Origin: Tannerellaceae bacterium | Lineage (GTDB): Bacteria > Bacteroidota > Bacteroidia > Bacteroidales > Tannerellaceae | Length of the DNA: 13,791 nucleotides | NCBI GenBank assembly: GCA_031279915.1 | Contig: JAITHO010000050.1 | Coordinates: 1-13,791, forward strand | Direction: 5' to 3' | In this document: one piece after another, positions 1 to 6,657 of the stretch | Numbering within the stretch: position 1 is the first letter of the stretch | Layout: every line of letters starts with the position of its first letter | Position numbers and translations under genes: made by a program | The notes under the pieces: model-generated | Seen by the model: only the letters and a program-made list of their open reading frames with translations | What the model was told of the DNA's origin: nothing | The model's database searches: none

Positions 1-12
1 AAGGTCAATATC

Positions 13-86
13 GGCCGCGTAGCTCAACTGAATAGAGTAGCTGACTACGGATCAGCCGGTTACAGGTTTGAATCCTGTCGCGGTCA
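13..86 (+). tRNA. tRNA-Arg (anticodon ACG)
   Basis: A full cloverleaf can be folded by eye. The acceptor stem pairs 13-19 with 79-85 (7 bp, one G-U), with A86 as discriminator base. The anticodon stem pairs 40-44 with 52-56 around the loop CTACGGA (45-51), which places ACG at 47-49. The T arm pairs 62-66 with 74-78 around TTTGAAT. The anticodon reads CGN arginine codons; A34 is normally converted to inosine by TadA in bacteria. The 3' CCA is not encoded. The promoter lies outside the window; a strong terminator follows about 30 bases downstream. Confidence 0.96.
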
Positions 87-115
87 CAGATGTTGGAGCC
101 ATATTTTATGTTATG

Positions 116-152
116 GGCGATGCCAAGGTTTACGAGGCATCGCCTTTTTTTT
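116..152 (+). terminator. Rho-independent terminator of the tRNA-Arg gene
   Basis: A perfect 9-bp stem, GGCGATGCC (116-124) with GGCATCGCC (136-144), has an 11-base loop and is followed directly by eight T (145-152). It separates the tRNA transcript from the lipoprotein operon that starts just after it. Confidence 0.92.
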
Positions 153-157
153 CGTAT

Positions 158-188
158 ATTGCTCATCCCATGAGAATACTTATTTTTG
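158..188 (+). promoter_or_regulatory. Bacteroidetes-type promoter of the lipoprotein operon
   Basis: The -33 element ATTG (158-161) is followed by exactly 19 bases and then TATTTTTG (181-188), which matches the Bacteroidetes -7 consensus TAnnTTTG. Transcription would start near 193-195, about 20 bases before the ATG at 215. This argues against the in-frame ATGs at 68 and 170, which lie upstream of the start point. Confidence 0.65.
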
Positions 189-214
189 TTACATCAACAA
201 ACATATTCTTAAGA

Positions 215-1051
215 ATGAAGAGAAGTTTTTTTATAACATGTATAGCAATGAGCATTTTGCTGATGGCAGGATGCGACGGCAAGGAGAAAGAGGCAATGTT
301 GCGCCTTGCAAATGCCAAAGCCATGTACGAAAGAAACGAAACAATGGCGGCCAAAAACGAAATTGATACCATAAGGAAATATTATCCGGAGGAGGTAAAG
401 GTGATGAAAGAAACCCTGCTGCTCCTGTGGAAGATAGAACTTAAAGAAGCCGAGCGCAACATGGCCTATTGCGACAGCCTTCTCCCCCTTCGACAAGCCG
501 AAGCCGTAGCGCTTGCAAAGGATTTTATCCTCGAAAAAAATGAATATCAAGCTGCAGGCGCCTATATCCATAAGCAACAAACGATAGAGAGGAACGTGGA
601 ACGCAGTTACATACGGTGCAGCGTGAGCGAAACAGGCGAGCTCACCCTTGTTAGCGTTTATTTTGGCTCGGCTCCGATCAACCATACCGCCATCCGGATT
701 AGCGCCCGTTCAGGGCTGTTTGCATCAACCGTTCCAATTCCTCACGATGGCGGACAGAACTATCGTTTCAAGGATATGGGCTATACATCTGAGATAGTTA
801 GCTACAAAGGCGACCGTTGCACAGATGCCGTCAATTTTATTTGCAGCAATCAAAAGGAGAGGCTCAAAGTTGATTACAGCGGCGGCAAGTCGTATTCAAT
901 TTATATGGACGAAAACTCCAAGAAGGCCGTGCTGGCGGCATCAGAACTTGCCGTGGCGCTGAGCGACGTTAGCCGGCTCTCGAAAGAACGAAATATTGCA
1001 GCCGACAAGATAGCCTGGCTGGCAGAGAAACTTAGCCCGGCTTCACTTTAG
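215..1051 (+). CDS. Uncharacterised Bacteroidales lipoprotein, 278 aa
   Basis: A predicted outer- or inner-membrane lipoprotein of unknown function. Residues 1-20 are a lipoprotein signal: a basic start (MKRSFF), a hydrophobic core and the lipobox LMAGC with the acylated cysteine at 20. Residues 24-130 are charged and helical, with a TPR-like look (the NAKAMYERNETMAAKNEIDT segment, then a conserved-looking AYCDSLLPLRQAEA). Residues 130-235 look beta-rich, with pairs such as SVYFGSAPINHTAIRIS and DGGQNYRFKDMG. The end (240-275) is again helical, probably a short coiled coil. The layout matches a lipoprotein type I remember from Bacteroides genomes, with no assigned role. The frame is open further upstream to 68, but that extension overlaps the tRNA and terminator, so the ATG at 215 is chosen. 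The next gene follows after 27 bases. Confidence 0.86.
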   Translation: MKRSFFITCIAMSILLMAGCDGKEKEAMLRLANAKAMYERNETMAAKNEIDTIRKYYPEEVKVMKETLLLLWKIELKEAERNMAYCDSLLPLRQAEAVALAKDFILEKNEYQAAGAYIHKQQTIERNVERSYIRCSVSETGELTLVSVYFGSAPINHTAIRISARSGLFASTVPIPHDGGQNYRFKDMGYTSEIVSYKGDRCTDAVNFICSNQKERLKVDYSGGKSYSIYMDENSKKAVLAASELAVALSDVSRLSKERNIAADKIAWLAEKLSPASL

Positions 1052-1078
1052 TTCAACTCTTTTTATAAAACATAAGCA

Positions 1079-1498
1079 ATGAAAAAAATTCATTTAGCTC
1101 TGATACTCTTGATGCTCCTGACCTCTTGCATGGAGGAGCAGGTTCCCGCAAAATATTTCGCAGGAACCATCTGGAATGCCTACGAAACGGGCGGCATCTT
1201 TGGCGCCGATAACAGATTGATAGGAGTATATATAAATTCCCACGTTCTGACCCTTAACGAAATGAGCTTCACTCATGTTATATATAGGAAAGAAGCCGAT
1301 GTCAACGGCATAGGATATGCCGATAAAGATACGACCTACATGGAAGGCATCTACAAGATTCGCTATCCCAATCTGACGCTTAACTACGGTAACGTTGAAC
1401 GCTCCGGCATCGTTGAATGGGGTACCATCAATCTTGAAATTGACGACAGCCTGCGCATTTTGCAGTTCATCAAAAACACAACAGCCGGAGCTTACTAA
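1079..1498 (+). CDS. Small lipoprotein, 139 aa, function unknown
   Basis: A second predicted lipoprotein, in the same operon as the 278-aa one. The signal is MKKIHLALILLMLLTSC, with lipobox LTSC and the acylated cysteine at residue 17. The mature part (about 122 aa) is rich in alternating hydrophobic and polar residues, aromatic residues and turns. It resembles the small all-beta lipoproteins of Bacteroidota, which often have lipocalin-like or similar barrel folds; this is inference from composition, and I see no diagnostic motif. No membrane helix follows the signal. The ATG at 1079 gives the best signal peptide and lies 27 bases after the upstream stop, so co-transcription is likely. The gene ends facing the CoA-transferase gene on the other strand. 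Confidence 0.8.
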   Translation: MKKIHLALILLMLLTSCMEEQVPAKYFAGTIWNAYETGGIFGADNRLIGVYINSHVLTLNEMSFTHVIYRKEADVNGIGYADKDTTYMEGIYKIRYPNLTLNYGNVERSGIVEWGTINLEIDDSLRILQFIKNTTAGAY

Positions 1499-1536
1499 AG
1501 GCCCCGGCTGCTGATTCGTCTGCTTAAAGCAGTTTT
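1482..1536. terminator. Hairpins between convergent genes, probable terminator
   Basis: Two hairpins sit between the convergent genes. CAGCCGG (1482-1488) pairs with CCGGCTG (1504-1510) across the stop codon of the lipoprotein gene. Then CTGCT (1520-1524) pairs with AGCAG (1528-1532) and is followed by TTTT (1533-1536). The second is short, so termination efficiency is uncertain. The first is symmetrical and could act for both strands. Confidence 0.45.
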
Positions 1537-1548
1537 CCTGTTTCCTGT

Positions 1549-3042
1549 TTACTTATATTTTTCCCATCTCACGTTACGCATGTCGCCACTGTCTGAAAGC
1601 TCGCGATGGAAGGCGAAGCAGGCGTTGAGGTTCTGAGGCGTTTGCCCTTTTATTCCCATGTCGAGATATTCGTTGAGGAGCGGGCGGAAATCGGGATGCA
1701 CACAATTGTCGATAATCTTTCGCGCACGCTGCATAGGTGCGGTTCCTCGCAAGTCGGCCACGCCATACTCGGTTATAATCACCTTAACGGAATGTTCGCT
1801 GTGATCCATGTGCGATACCATCGGCACGAAGGCGCTGATTTTTCCATCCTTGGCGGTCGAAGGAGTGGTGAATATTGAGAGCATGGCTGCGCGGGTGAAG
1901 TCGCCCGATCCGCCTATGCCGTTCATCATTCGGGTGCCCAGAACGTGGGTGGAGTTAATGTTGCCGAAGATGTCGGCTTCGAGGGCGGTGTTGATGGCAA
2001 CCAGCCCCATTCGTCGGGCCACTTCCGGATTGTTAGATATTTCCTGCGGACGTAGCAGGATCTTGTCTCTGAAGAAAGATAGTTGGGCATAAATATTTTC
2101 CAGCACCTGATTGCTGACCGTCAGAGAGCAACCGCTGGCAAACTTCACCCGCCCCTCTTGCATCAAGCTTATAACAGAGTCTTGGATAACTTCCGTATAA
2201 ACGTTGAATGCCGGAATTTGCTTGTTCTCGCCCATGCAGCCCAGCACGGCGTTAGCCACGTTGCCTACTCCGCTTTGCAGCGGAACGAACTCTTTGGGCA
2301 GGCGTCCTGCCTTCATTTCGCCAACGAGGAAGTCGGCCACGTTGCGTCCGATCGCCATAGTATCGTCGTCGATTGGAGTGAAAGCTCCGCCTTCGTTATC
2401 CTCGTCAGTCAGCACAACGCCAGCAATCTTCGCAGGATCAACTTGCACGTATGGCAATCCTATGCGATCGGAGGGGGAGTAAATCTGAATCTCACGACGG
2501 CGAGGCGGATCCTCTGGTTCATATATATCATGCATGCCAAGGATTTCCTTAGGATGACGACGGTTTAGCTCAACAATTATGCGATCGGCAAGCCTACAAA
2601 TTGTAGGAGTGATTCCAACAGCAGCCGTCGGAACGATCTTGCCATCTTCGGTGACGTCGGCTGCCTCAATGATAGCAACATCCACCGGCCCCAGGAAGCC
2701 ATATCTAAGCATCTGAGCCAATTCGGAGAGATGCAAGTCGAAGTAATTTGTTTCACGGGCATTGAGCAATGTCCGCAGATCTTTGTTTGATTGATAGGGA
2801 GTGCGAAACTTGATAGCCTTCGCACGAGCAAGTTCGCCGTCGAGTTTGTCGCCAGTTGAAGCTCCTGTAAACATTCCGATTTGAAATGGAAGCCCTTTTG
2901 CATGCTCTTCCTTTGCTTTACGAGCAATAGCAACCGGAACGGCTTTCGGACATCCTGCAGGCGTAAAGCCGCTGAAGCCAACGTTGTCGTTGTGGCGTAC
3001 CACCGACGCTGCCTCTTCGGCAGTGATAAATTTTAATGCCAT
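1549..3042 (-). CDS. Succinate/acetate CoA-transferase (acetyl-CoA hydrolase/transferase family)
   Basis: This is a class I CoA-transferase of the Cat1/AarC/ScpC group, 497 aa, the usual length. Such enzymes move CoA between succinate, acetate, propionate or butyrate; in Bacteroidales they serve succinate/propionate and acetate fermentation in the cytosol. Visible features: an N-terminal FSGFTPAG segment (23-30); GVGNVANAV (258-266), a conserved glycine/asparagine loop of the family; FNVYTEVIQD (279-288), in which Glu284 corresponds to the catalytic glutamate that forms the glutamyl-CoA thioester; and GIGGSGDFTRAA (375-386), the typical C-domain CoA-binding loop, followed by ITEYGVADLRG (423-433). 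Nothing is missing or broken. The preferred acyl pair cannot be read from sequence. The upstream small gene is 52 bases away on the same strand, and I see no TAnnTTTG element in that gap, so the two may be co-transcribed. Confidence 0.95.
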   Translation of the reverse strand: MALKFITAEEAASVVRHNDNVGFSGFTPAGCPKAVPVAIARKAKEEHAKGLPFQIGMFTGASTGDKLDGELARAKAIKFRTPYQSNKDLRTLLNARETNYFDLHLSELAQMLRYGFLGPVDVAIIEAADVTEDGKIVPTAAVGITPTICRLADRIIVELNRRHPKEILGMHDIYEPEDPPRRREIQIYSPSDRIGLPYVQVDPAKIAGVVLTDEDNEGGAFTPIDDDTMAIGRNVADFLVGEMKAGRLPKEFVPLQSGVGNVANAVLGCMGENKQIPAFNVYTEVIQDSVISLMQEGRVKFASGCSLTVSNQVLENIYAQLSFFRDKILLRPQEISNNPEVARRMGLVAINTALEADIFGNINSTHVLGTRMMNGIGGSGDFTRAAMLSIFTTPSTAKDGKISAFVPMVSHMDHSEHSVKVIITEYGVADLRGTAPMQRARKIIDNCVHPDFRPLLNEYLDMGIKGQTPQNLNACFAFHRELSDSGDMRNVRWEKYK

Positions 3043-3094
3043 AATATTTGATTAATTGTGAAAAGAATAAACATGTTAGAGAAATCTCGTTCGA

Positions 3095-3481
3095 TTAATA
3101 CTTCCGATTCAGAATCTCGGCATATATAAATGCTTTCCGAACCTCGTCTGCATCGCTTAGTATTTTCGGTCTATCTGTTAATAGTTCGTCGTCGGCAACA
3201 CTTTCATCTTCTATGGGCGTGATGCTTAACGGCGTAAACGCTCTTGGCGCGGGAAGTGGACTCTCGGGTTGATGTACAGGCTCCGGCTGAACGTTCTTTT
3301 CCACCGGCATAAGCCAGTTATCTTCCTCCTCGTCTTCTTCCTCATATTCTTGTTCTTGGGGAACCGACGGAGAGGTGGTAGCTTCGGCTTCAGCCGCTCG
3401 CTTCTTATTAATTCCTCTATAAATGCTGATTGCGGCTGCTATTGCCGCGAAGATTAAGTAAAATAAATCGCCTTTGTCCAT
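3095..3481 (-). CDS. Small membrane-anchored acidic protein, 128 aa, function unknown
   Basis: The protein has one N-terminal hydrophobic helix (about residues 6-21), followed at once by basic residues (IYRGINKKRAAE). This suggests the N-terminus is outside and the rest is in the cytosol. Residues 40-110 are low in complexity: an acidic stretch (EYEEEDEEED, 45-54) and a proline-rich stretch, probably disordered. The last 20 residues (DADEVRKAFIYAEILNRKY) return to an amphipathic helix; I recall similar tails on small Bacteroidales proteins, so this may be the functional docking motif (inference). The start ATG lies about 20-55 bases below two possible -7 elements. I know no function. It sits upstream of the CoA-transferase, and the pair is divergent from miaB. 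Confidence 0.75.
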   Translation of the reverse strand: MDKGDLFYLIFAAIAAAISIYRGINKKRAAEAEATTSPSVPQEQEYEEEDEEEDNWLMPVEKNVQPEPVHQPESPLPAPRAFTPLSITPIEDESVADDELLTDRPKILSDADEVRKAFIYAEILNRKY

Positions 3482-3506
3482 AAAAACTTTGATTATTTTT
3501 GTGCCT

Positions 3507-3550
3507 CAAATTTAGTAATGTTTCCGCTAATGATACATGTTCCAAATATA
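3507..3550 (-). promoter_or_regulatory. Candidate promoter(s) for the small acidic protein gene
   Basis: On the minus strand two elements match the TAnnTTTG -7 consensus: TATATTTG (3550 down to 3543) and TAAATTTG (3514 down to 3507). They would give leaders of about 55 and 20 bases. Neither has a clear TTTG at the -33 position, so only the -7 half is supported. Confidence 0.42.
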
Positions 3551-3568
3551 CGAACTCCCTATAAAGTA

Positions 3569-3598
3569 AATAAGGGTAACTTCCCAGCCACCCTTATT
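3569..3598. repeat. Perfect inverted repeat in the divergent region upstream of miaB
   Basis: AATAAGGGT (3569-3577) and ACCCTTATT (3590-3598) are perfectly complementary over 9 bp with a 12-base loop. No T-run follows, so it is not an obvious terminator. It lies between the divergent small-protein gene and miaB, and could be an operator or an RNA hairpin in the miaB leader. Confidence 0.5.
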
Positions 3599-3620
3599 CG
3601 ATTTAACCAAAACCTTAACT

Positions 3621-3701
3621 ATGAAAAAATTTACGTTTTTCGACGGTAAAAGTAAGACCCTTTTTTTTAACCTGCAAGAGCGCTCTTTGCTTTTACTATG
3701 A
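3621..3701 (+). other. Possible 26-codon leader ORF upstream of miaB
   Basis: An ATG at 3621 opens a 26-codon frame starting MKKFTFF and ending LLLL, stopping at TGA 3699-3701, 37 bases before the miaB start. The A-rich context (CCTTAACTATGAAAAAA) is like genuine Bacteroidota starts. Eight of the 26 codons begin with T (five Phe, two Leu, one Ser), the class read by tRNAs that MiaB modifies. The 3' end of the frame overlaps a short palindrome (GCAAGAGCGCTCTTTGC, 3674-3690) followed by TTTT. It may be a leader peptide, a relic, or chance; there is no coding evidence beyond this. Confidence 0.28.
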
Positions 3702-3738
3702 TATTGAGTGATTTTTAATTGTTATTAACGAGTATAAA

Positions 3739-5100
3739 ATGAAACACAACACTTTTTTTGAATCTGAGCCTCCTAAAAGCCGCAAACTCTTTATTGAAAC
3801 CTACGGCTGCCAAATGAATGTGGCCGACAGCGAAGTGATCGCATCTGCAATGCAAATGGCCGGATACAGCCTCTGCAATTCGCTCGACGAAGCAGATGCT
3901 GTTTTCCTCAACACATGCTCCGTGAGAGACAATGCTGAGCAGCGGATCTATGGACGCCTCCAGTTCCTCAGAGGACTTCGGAAGAGGAAAGGGGGACGGC
4001 TCATAATAGGCGTGCTTGGATGCATGGCTGAGCGTGTACGGCAAGAGCTCATTGATGCGCATGGAGTGGATCTCGTGGCTGGCCCTGATTCTTATTTGGA
4101 TCTCCCTAACCTTATCGGGGCTGTTGAGCAGGGACAACCGGCTATTAACGTGGAGCTATCGGCCTCTGAAACGTATAATAATATAATCCCGCTAAAGATT
4201 GCCGACCAGCGTATTTCGGGATTCATCTCTATTATGCGCGGCTGTAACAACTTCTGCACGTACTGCATCGTGCCTTATACGCGCGGACGAGAACGCAGTC
4301 GAGATCCTCTGAGCATCCTCCGAGAAGCGATCAGCATGAAGGATGCGGGATTCAGGGAAATCACTCTGCTGGGGCAGAACGTTAACAGCTATCGCTTTGA
4401 GTTCGATGGACGTACTGTCGCCTTCCCTGATCTCTTGGCTCTCGTGGCTGAGGCGGCGCCTGACATGCGCATACGTTTCACGACCTCTCATCCGCGCGAC
4501 ATGGGCCTCGATCTCATTGCTGCGATTGCTGCGCATCCCAACATCTGCCGCCACATACATTTGCCTGCGCAGTCGGGGAGCGATCGAATCCTTAAGCTGA
4601 TGAATCGCGGATACTCTCGAGAATGGTACTTGCGAATCGTTGACGATATCCGACGGCTGCTGCCGAACTGTACCATCAGCACTGACCTCTTTTGCGGCTT
4701 CCATTCTGAGACTTTGGAGGATTTTGAGGCTACTCTTGACCTCATGCGGCGCTCGCGTTTCGATGCGGCTTTCATGTTCAAGTATTCCGAACGTCCAGGC
4801 ACTTATGCGGCGAAGCGCCTACCCGACGACGTGCCCGAGGATGAGAAAGTACGTCGGCTTCAAAGCATGATTAGCCTCCAGAACTGCCTTTCGGAGGAAA
4901 GCAACCGCCGCGACGTAGGATCAACTGTCGAACTTCTCGTCGAAGGTTTCTCACGCCGCTCACGACATCAGATGGCCGGACGAACTTCGGGCAACAAGAC
5001 GGTCGTGTTCGACAAAGGCTCGGCTCGCATCGGACAATATATTAATGTAAGGATCTGCGATGCTACTTCGGCGACTCTCATAGGCGAGATTGCCGACTGA
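3739..5100 (+). CDS. miaB: tRNA-2-methylthio-N6-dimethylallyladenosine synthase MiaB
   Basis: A radical-SAM methylthiotransferase that turns i6A at position 37 of tRNAs reading UNN codons into ms2i6A, acting in the cytosol after MiaA. At 453 aa it has the normal length. The N-terminal UPF0004 domain starts at FIETYGCQMNVADSEVI and carries the three cysteines of the auxiliary [4Fe-4S] cluster: Cys24, Cys60 (in FLNTCSVRDNAEQR) and Cys95 (in GVLGCMAER). The radical-SAM domain has MRGCNNFCTYCIVPYTRGRERSR (166-188), with CxxxCxxC cysteines 169, 173 and 176, then LLGQNVNSY (210-218) and HLPAQSGSDRIL (274-285). The TRAM domain for tRNA binding covers about 390-453. The sequence is closer to MiaB than to MtaB or RimO because of its TYGCQMN start and the RGRERSR motif. 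It is transcribed alone; its leader is described separately. Confidence 0.97.
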   Translation: MKHNTFFESEPPKSRKLFIETYGCQMNVADSEVIASAMQMAGYSLCNSLDEADAVFLNTCSVRDNAEQRIYGRLQFLRGLRKRKGGRLIIGVLGCMAERVRQELIDAHGVDLVAGPDSYLDLPNLIGAVEQGQPAINVELSASETYNNIIPLKIADQRISGFISIMRGCNNFCTYCIVPYTRGRERSRDPLSILREAISMKDAGFREITLLGQNVNSYRFEFDGRTVAFPDLLALVAEAAPDMRIRFTTSHPRDMGLDLIAAIAAHPNICRHIHLPAQSGSDRILKLMNRGYSREWYLRIVDDIRRLLPNCTISTDLFCGFHSETLEDFEATLDLMRRSRFDAAFMFKYSERPGTYAAKRLPDDVPEDEKVRRLQSMISLQNCLSEESNRRDVGSTVELLVEGFSRRSRHQMAGRTSGNKTVVFDKGSARIGQYINVRICDATSATLIGEIAD

Positions 5101-5161
5101 TTAACGGCCTTTCCAAAATATATTGCCTGACTGCGCATTGCAACAGGCGAAGGATTAGAGG

Positions 5162-5394
5162 CGGAGCTGTCAACATTGTTGATAGCTCCGTTTCGCTATT
5201 GCAGGGGGAGCCGACATTGTTGATGCCTCCGTTTCGCCATGGCGGAAGCGTCTAAATTATTGCTAGCCATGTTTCGCCAAGACGGAGCCGCCAATATTGC
5301 GACAGCTCTGTTTCGCCTGCGCGGCTCTGCCATCATTATTAATGGCTTCCTGCTAAAAAAACGGAGCCCTCTATATTGCTGGGGGCTCCGAAAA
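5162..5394. repeat. Degenerate tandem array of ~40-bp hairpin units
   Basis: About six imperfect units fill the gap between the convergent miaB and LemA-operon ends. Each has a left arm like CGGAGC, a centre like AYATTGYTG, a right arm like GCTCCG and the tail TTTCGCC. The TTTCGC tails begin at 5191, 5232, 5272 and 5311, so the period is 39-41. Unit 1 forms the best hairpin: CGGAGCTGTCAA (5162-5173) pairs with TTGATAGCTCCG (5179-5190), with one G-U. Unit 5 has kept only a GCCAT/ATGGC stem. The last unit (5362-5390) is the minus-strand terminator. The right arms of unit 1 plus TTT may also weakly terminate miaB. Confidence 0.75.
5355..5390 (-). terminator. Rho-independent terminator of the LemA-DUF3137 operon
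   Basis: Read on the minus strand, CGGAGCCC (5390-5383) pairs with GGGCTCCG (5369-5362), with extra wobble pairs inside, and is followed by seven T (5361-5355). It lies 67 bases after the stop of the last gene of the five-gene operon. Confidence 0.85.
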
Positions 5395-5456
5395 TGTTGA
5401 AGAGCTTAAGAGTATCTTGTCGTTTGCCAGGCTCGCTCTAAGTAAAGGATGCCGAA

Positions 5457-6026
5457 TCAGGTTGACTTGATGCTTTTGATGAGGTCGAAATATTTTGCGT
5501 AATCGGCTCCGCTTATGACTTTTGGGTTGGCAACTCCGCGAAACTCGGATGAGGAGAAATAGCGACGGAGCATGAGATAGAAGGTCTGCCCTGAGGCATC
5601 TTCGTCTATGAATAGTTGCAGAGGGCGATCGTCTGCTTCGGGCTCGGAGGCGAGTCCTTCCCAATCATTATTTGCGAACATGTTCATGACTTTCTGGTCA
5701 TCGAGGCCGCCGGGGATGGTTCCGCGCTGAGGAGTGGCGAACTTCTTTACCGCCAAGTGTTTGATCTCTCCTCCGCTGGATTTGCTATAAAAGCCGACGC
5801 CGCCTAAAAAGGCTACGAATGCGCCGTAAATAATTGCTATCGCGGCGACGATTCGTATGATTAAGGATGGCGCGATGGGAAGCAGTCCGGGAAAAATAAC
5901 GAGCAGAAGACCGATGCCGGCTATGCCGTAGTGAATTGCTCGCTTAGTCGTGTTTGTGCGCTCTTCGAATTGATCGGGTTTGCTTCTGTAGTAATCGTAG
6001 AGGCTCTCTGGGAATTGTGTTGTCAT
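5457..6026 (-). CDS. Two-helix membrane protein, 189 aa, paralogue A of a tandem pair
   Basis: The last gene of the LemA operon, paralogous to the gene just upstream. The start (QFPESLYDYYRSKPDQF) matches the other copy's KFPEDLFEYYADKPAQF. Two hydrophobic helices follow (about 33-50 and 55-77), and then a soluble C-terminal domain of about 110 residues. That domain holds AVKKFATP (92-99), NMFANNDWEGLASEP (115-129), a segment FIDEDASGQTFYLMLRR (139-155) that looks like a beta hairpin, and the tail IKSIKST (183-189). By eye well over a third of residues match the paralogue. I do not recognise the family. The two helices and the basic loops suggest an inner-membrane protein with most of its mass in the cytosol. 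It lies 37 bases after the upstream gene, with the operon terminator downstream. Confidence 0.82.
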   Translation of the reverse strand: MTTQFPESLYDYYRSKPDQFEERTNTTKRAIHYGIAGIGLLLVIFPGLLPIAPSLIIRIVAAIAIIYGAFVAFLGGVGFYSKSSGGEIKHLAVKKFATPQRGTIPGGLDDQKVMNMFANNDWEGLASEPEADDRPLQLFIDEDASGQTFYLMLRRYFSSSEFRGVANPKVISGADYAKYFDLIKSIKST

Positions 6027-6063
6027 CTTATGTTGTTAAAAAAATGAGGGTTAATATTGAATT

Positions 6064-6630
6064 TTACGTCGATTTGATGCTTTTGATTACGCTGTGGTTT
6101 AGCGTGTATTCTTGCGCGCTTACGATCTTTACGTCGCTTACGCCTACGGCTTGACGTTCGTACTCATGCAAACGGGAGAGCTGAAGGTAGAAAATTCGTC
6201 CGACTGCGTCTTCGTGTATTGACAAGCGCATAGGATTGCCTTTTTCAGACGGTTCGGATGCAAGTGCGGCCCAGTCGTTGAGAGCAAACATGTTATGTAT
6301 GCGCTGATCTTCTTCTCCGCCTTCGGGCATGCTTTTCATCGGACGGGCAAAATGTTTGACGGCTATCGGGATTATTCGCTGTCCGCTGGTAAGATTGTAC
6401 CAGCTTCGACCGCCGTAAACGAGCATATAGACGGCGTATATCATGCCCACTAATGCAATGATTCGTACCACGTTTGGGAAGAGAATGCCTCTGCCGAAGA
6501 GAAAGATCATTCCGCCTATTACGGCAATTGCTCCATAAATTATGCGCCGGCGAGGGGTGGAGCGGTAAACGAATTGCGCCGGCTTATCGGCATAATATTC
6601 AAACAGATCTTCGGGAAATTTGCGTACCAT
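6064..6630 (-). CDS. Two-helix membrane protein, 188 aa, paralogue B of a tandem pair
   Basis: The fourth gene of the LemA operon and a clear paralogue of the next gene. The N-terminus is MVRKFPEDLFEYYADKPAQF; helices lie at about 30-46 and 54-73; the soluble domain has AVKHFARPM (90-98), NMFALNDWAALASEP (113-127), LSIHEDAVGRIFYLQLSR (136-153) and the tail IKSIKST (182-188). The second half is better conserved between the copies than the helices, so the soluble domain probably does the work. The two genes also share 14 identical bases at their 3' ends (6074-6087 and 5467-5480), encoding the tail. It starts 27 bases after the DUF3137 gene. No known domain, catalytic motif or metal site can be seen. 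Confidence 0.82.
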   Translation of the reverse strand: MVRKFPEDLFEYYADKPAQFVYRSTPRRRIIYGAIAVIGGMIFLFGRGILFPNVVRIIALVGMIYAVYMLVYGGRSWYNLTSGQRIIPIAVKHFARPMKSMPEGGEEDQRIHNMFALNDWAALASEPSEKGNPMRLSIHEDAVGRIFYLQLSRLHEYERQAVGVSDVKIVSAQEYTLNHSVIKSIKST

Positions 6631-6657
6631 ATTGCGTTCCCTTACATTATATATATA

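Noticed and set aside
1..152. tRNA gene as an integration site for a genomic island
   Set aside because: No integrase follows, no second copy of the tRNA 3' end was seen in the window, and the neighbouring genes look like ordinary core genes.
68..214. Upstream extension of the first lipoprotein to an ATG at 68
   Set aside because: It overlaps the tRNA and its terminator, the promoter at 158-188 lies inside it, and a proper lipoprotein signal begins only at 215.
209..685. 158-codon minus-strand frame over the first lipoprotein gene
   Set aside because: It is antisense to a gene with a clear signal peptide and promoter, and its product is Cys/His/Phe-rich as expected of a shadow frame.
4192..4704. 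170-codon frame antisense to miaB
   Set aside because: It is a shadow of the miaB frame: low in recognisable motifs and entirely within a well-supported gene.
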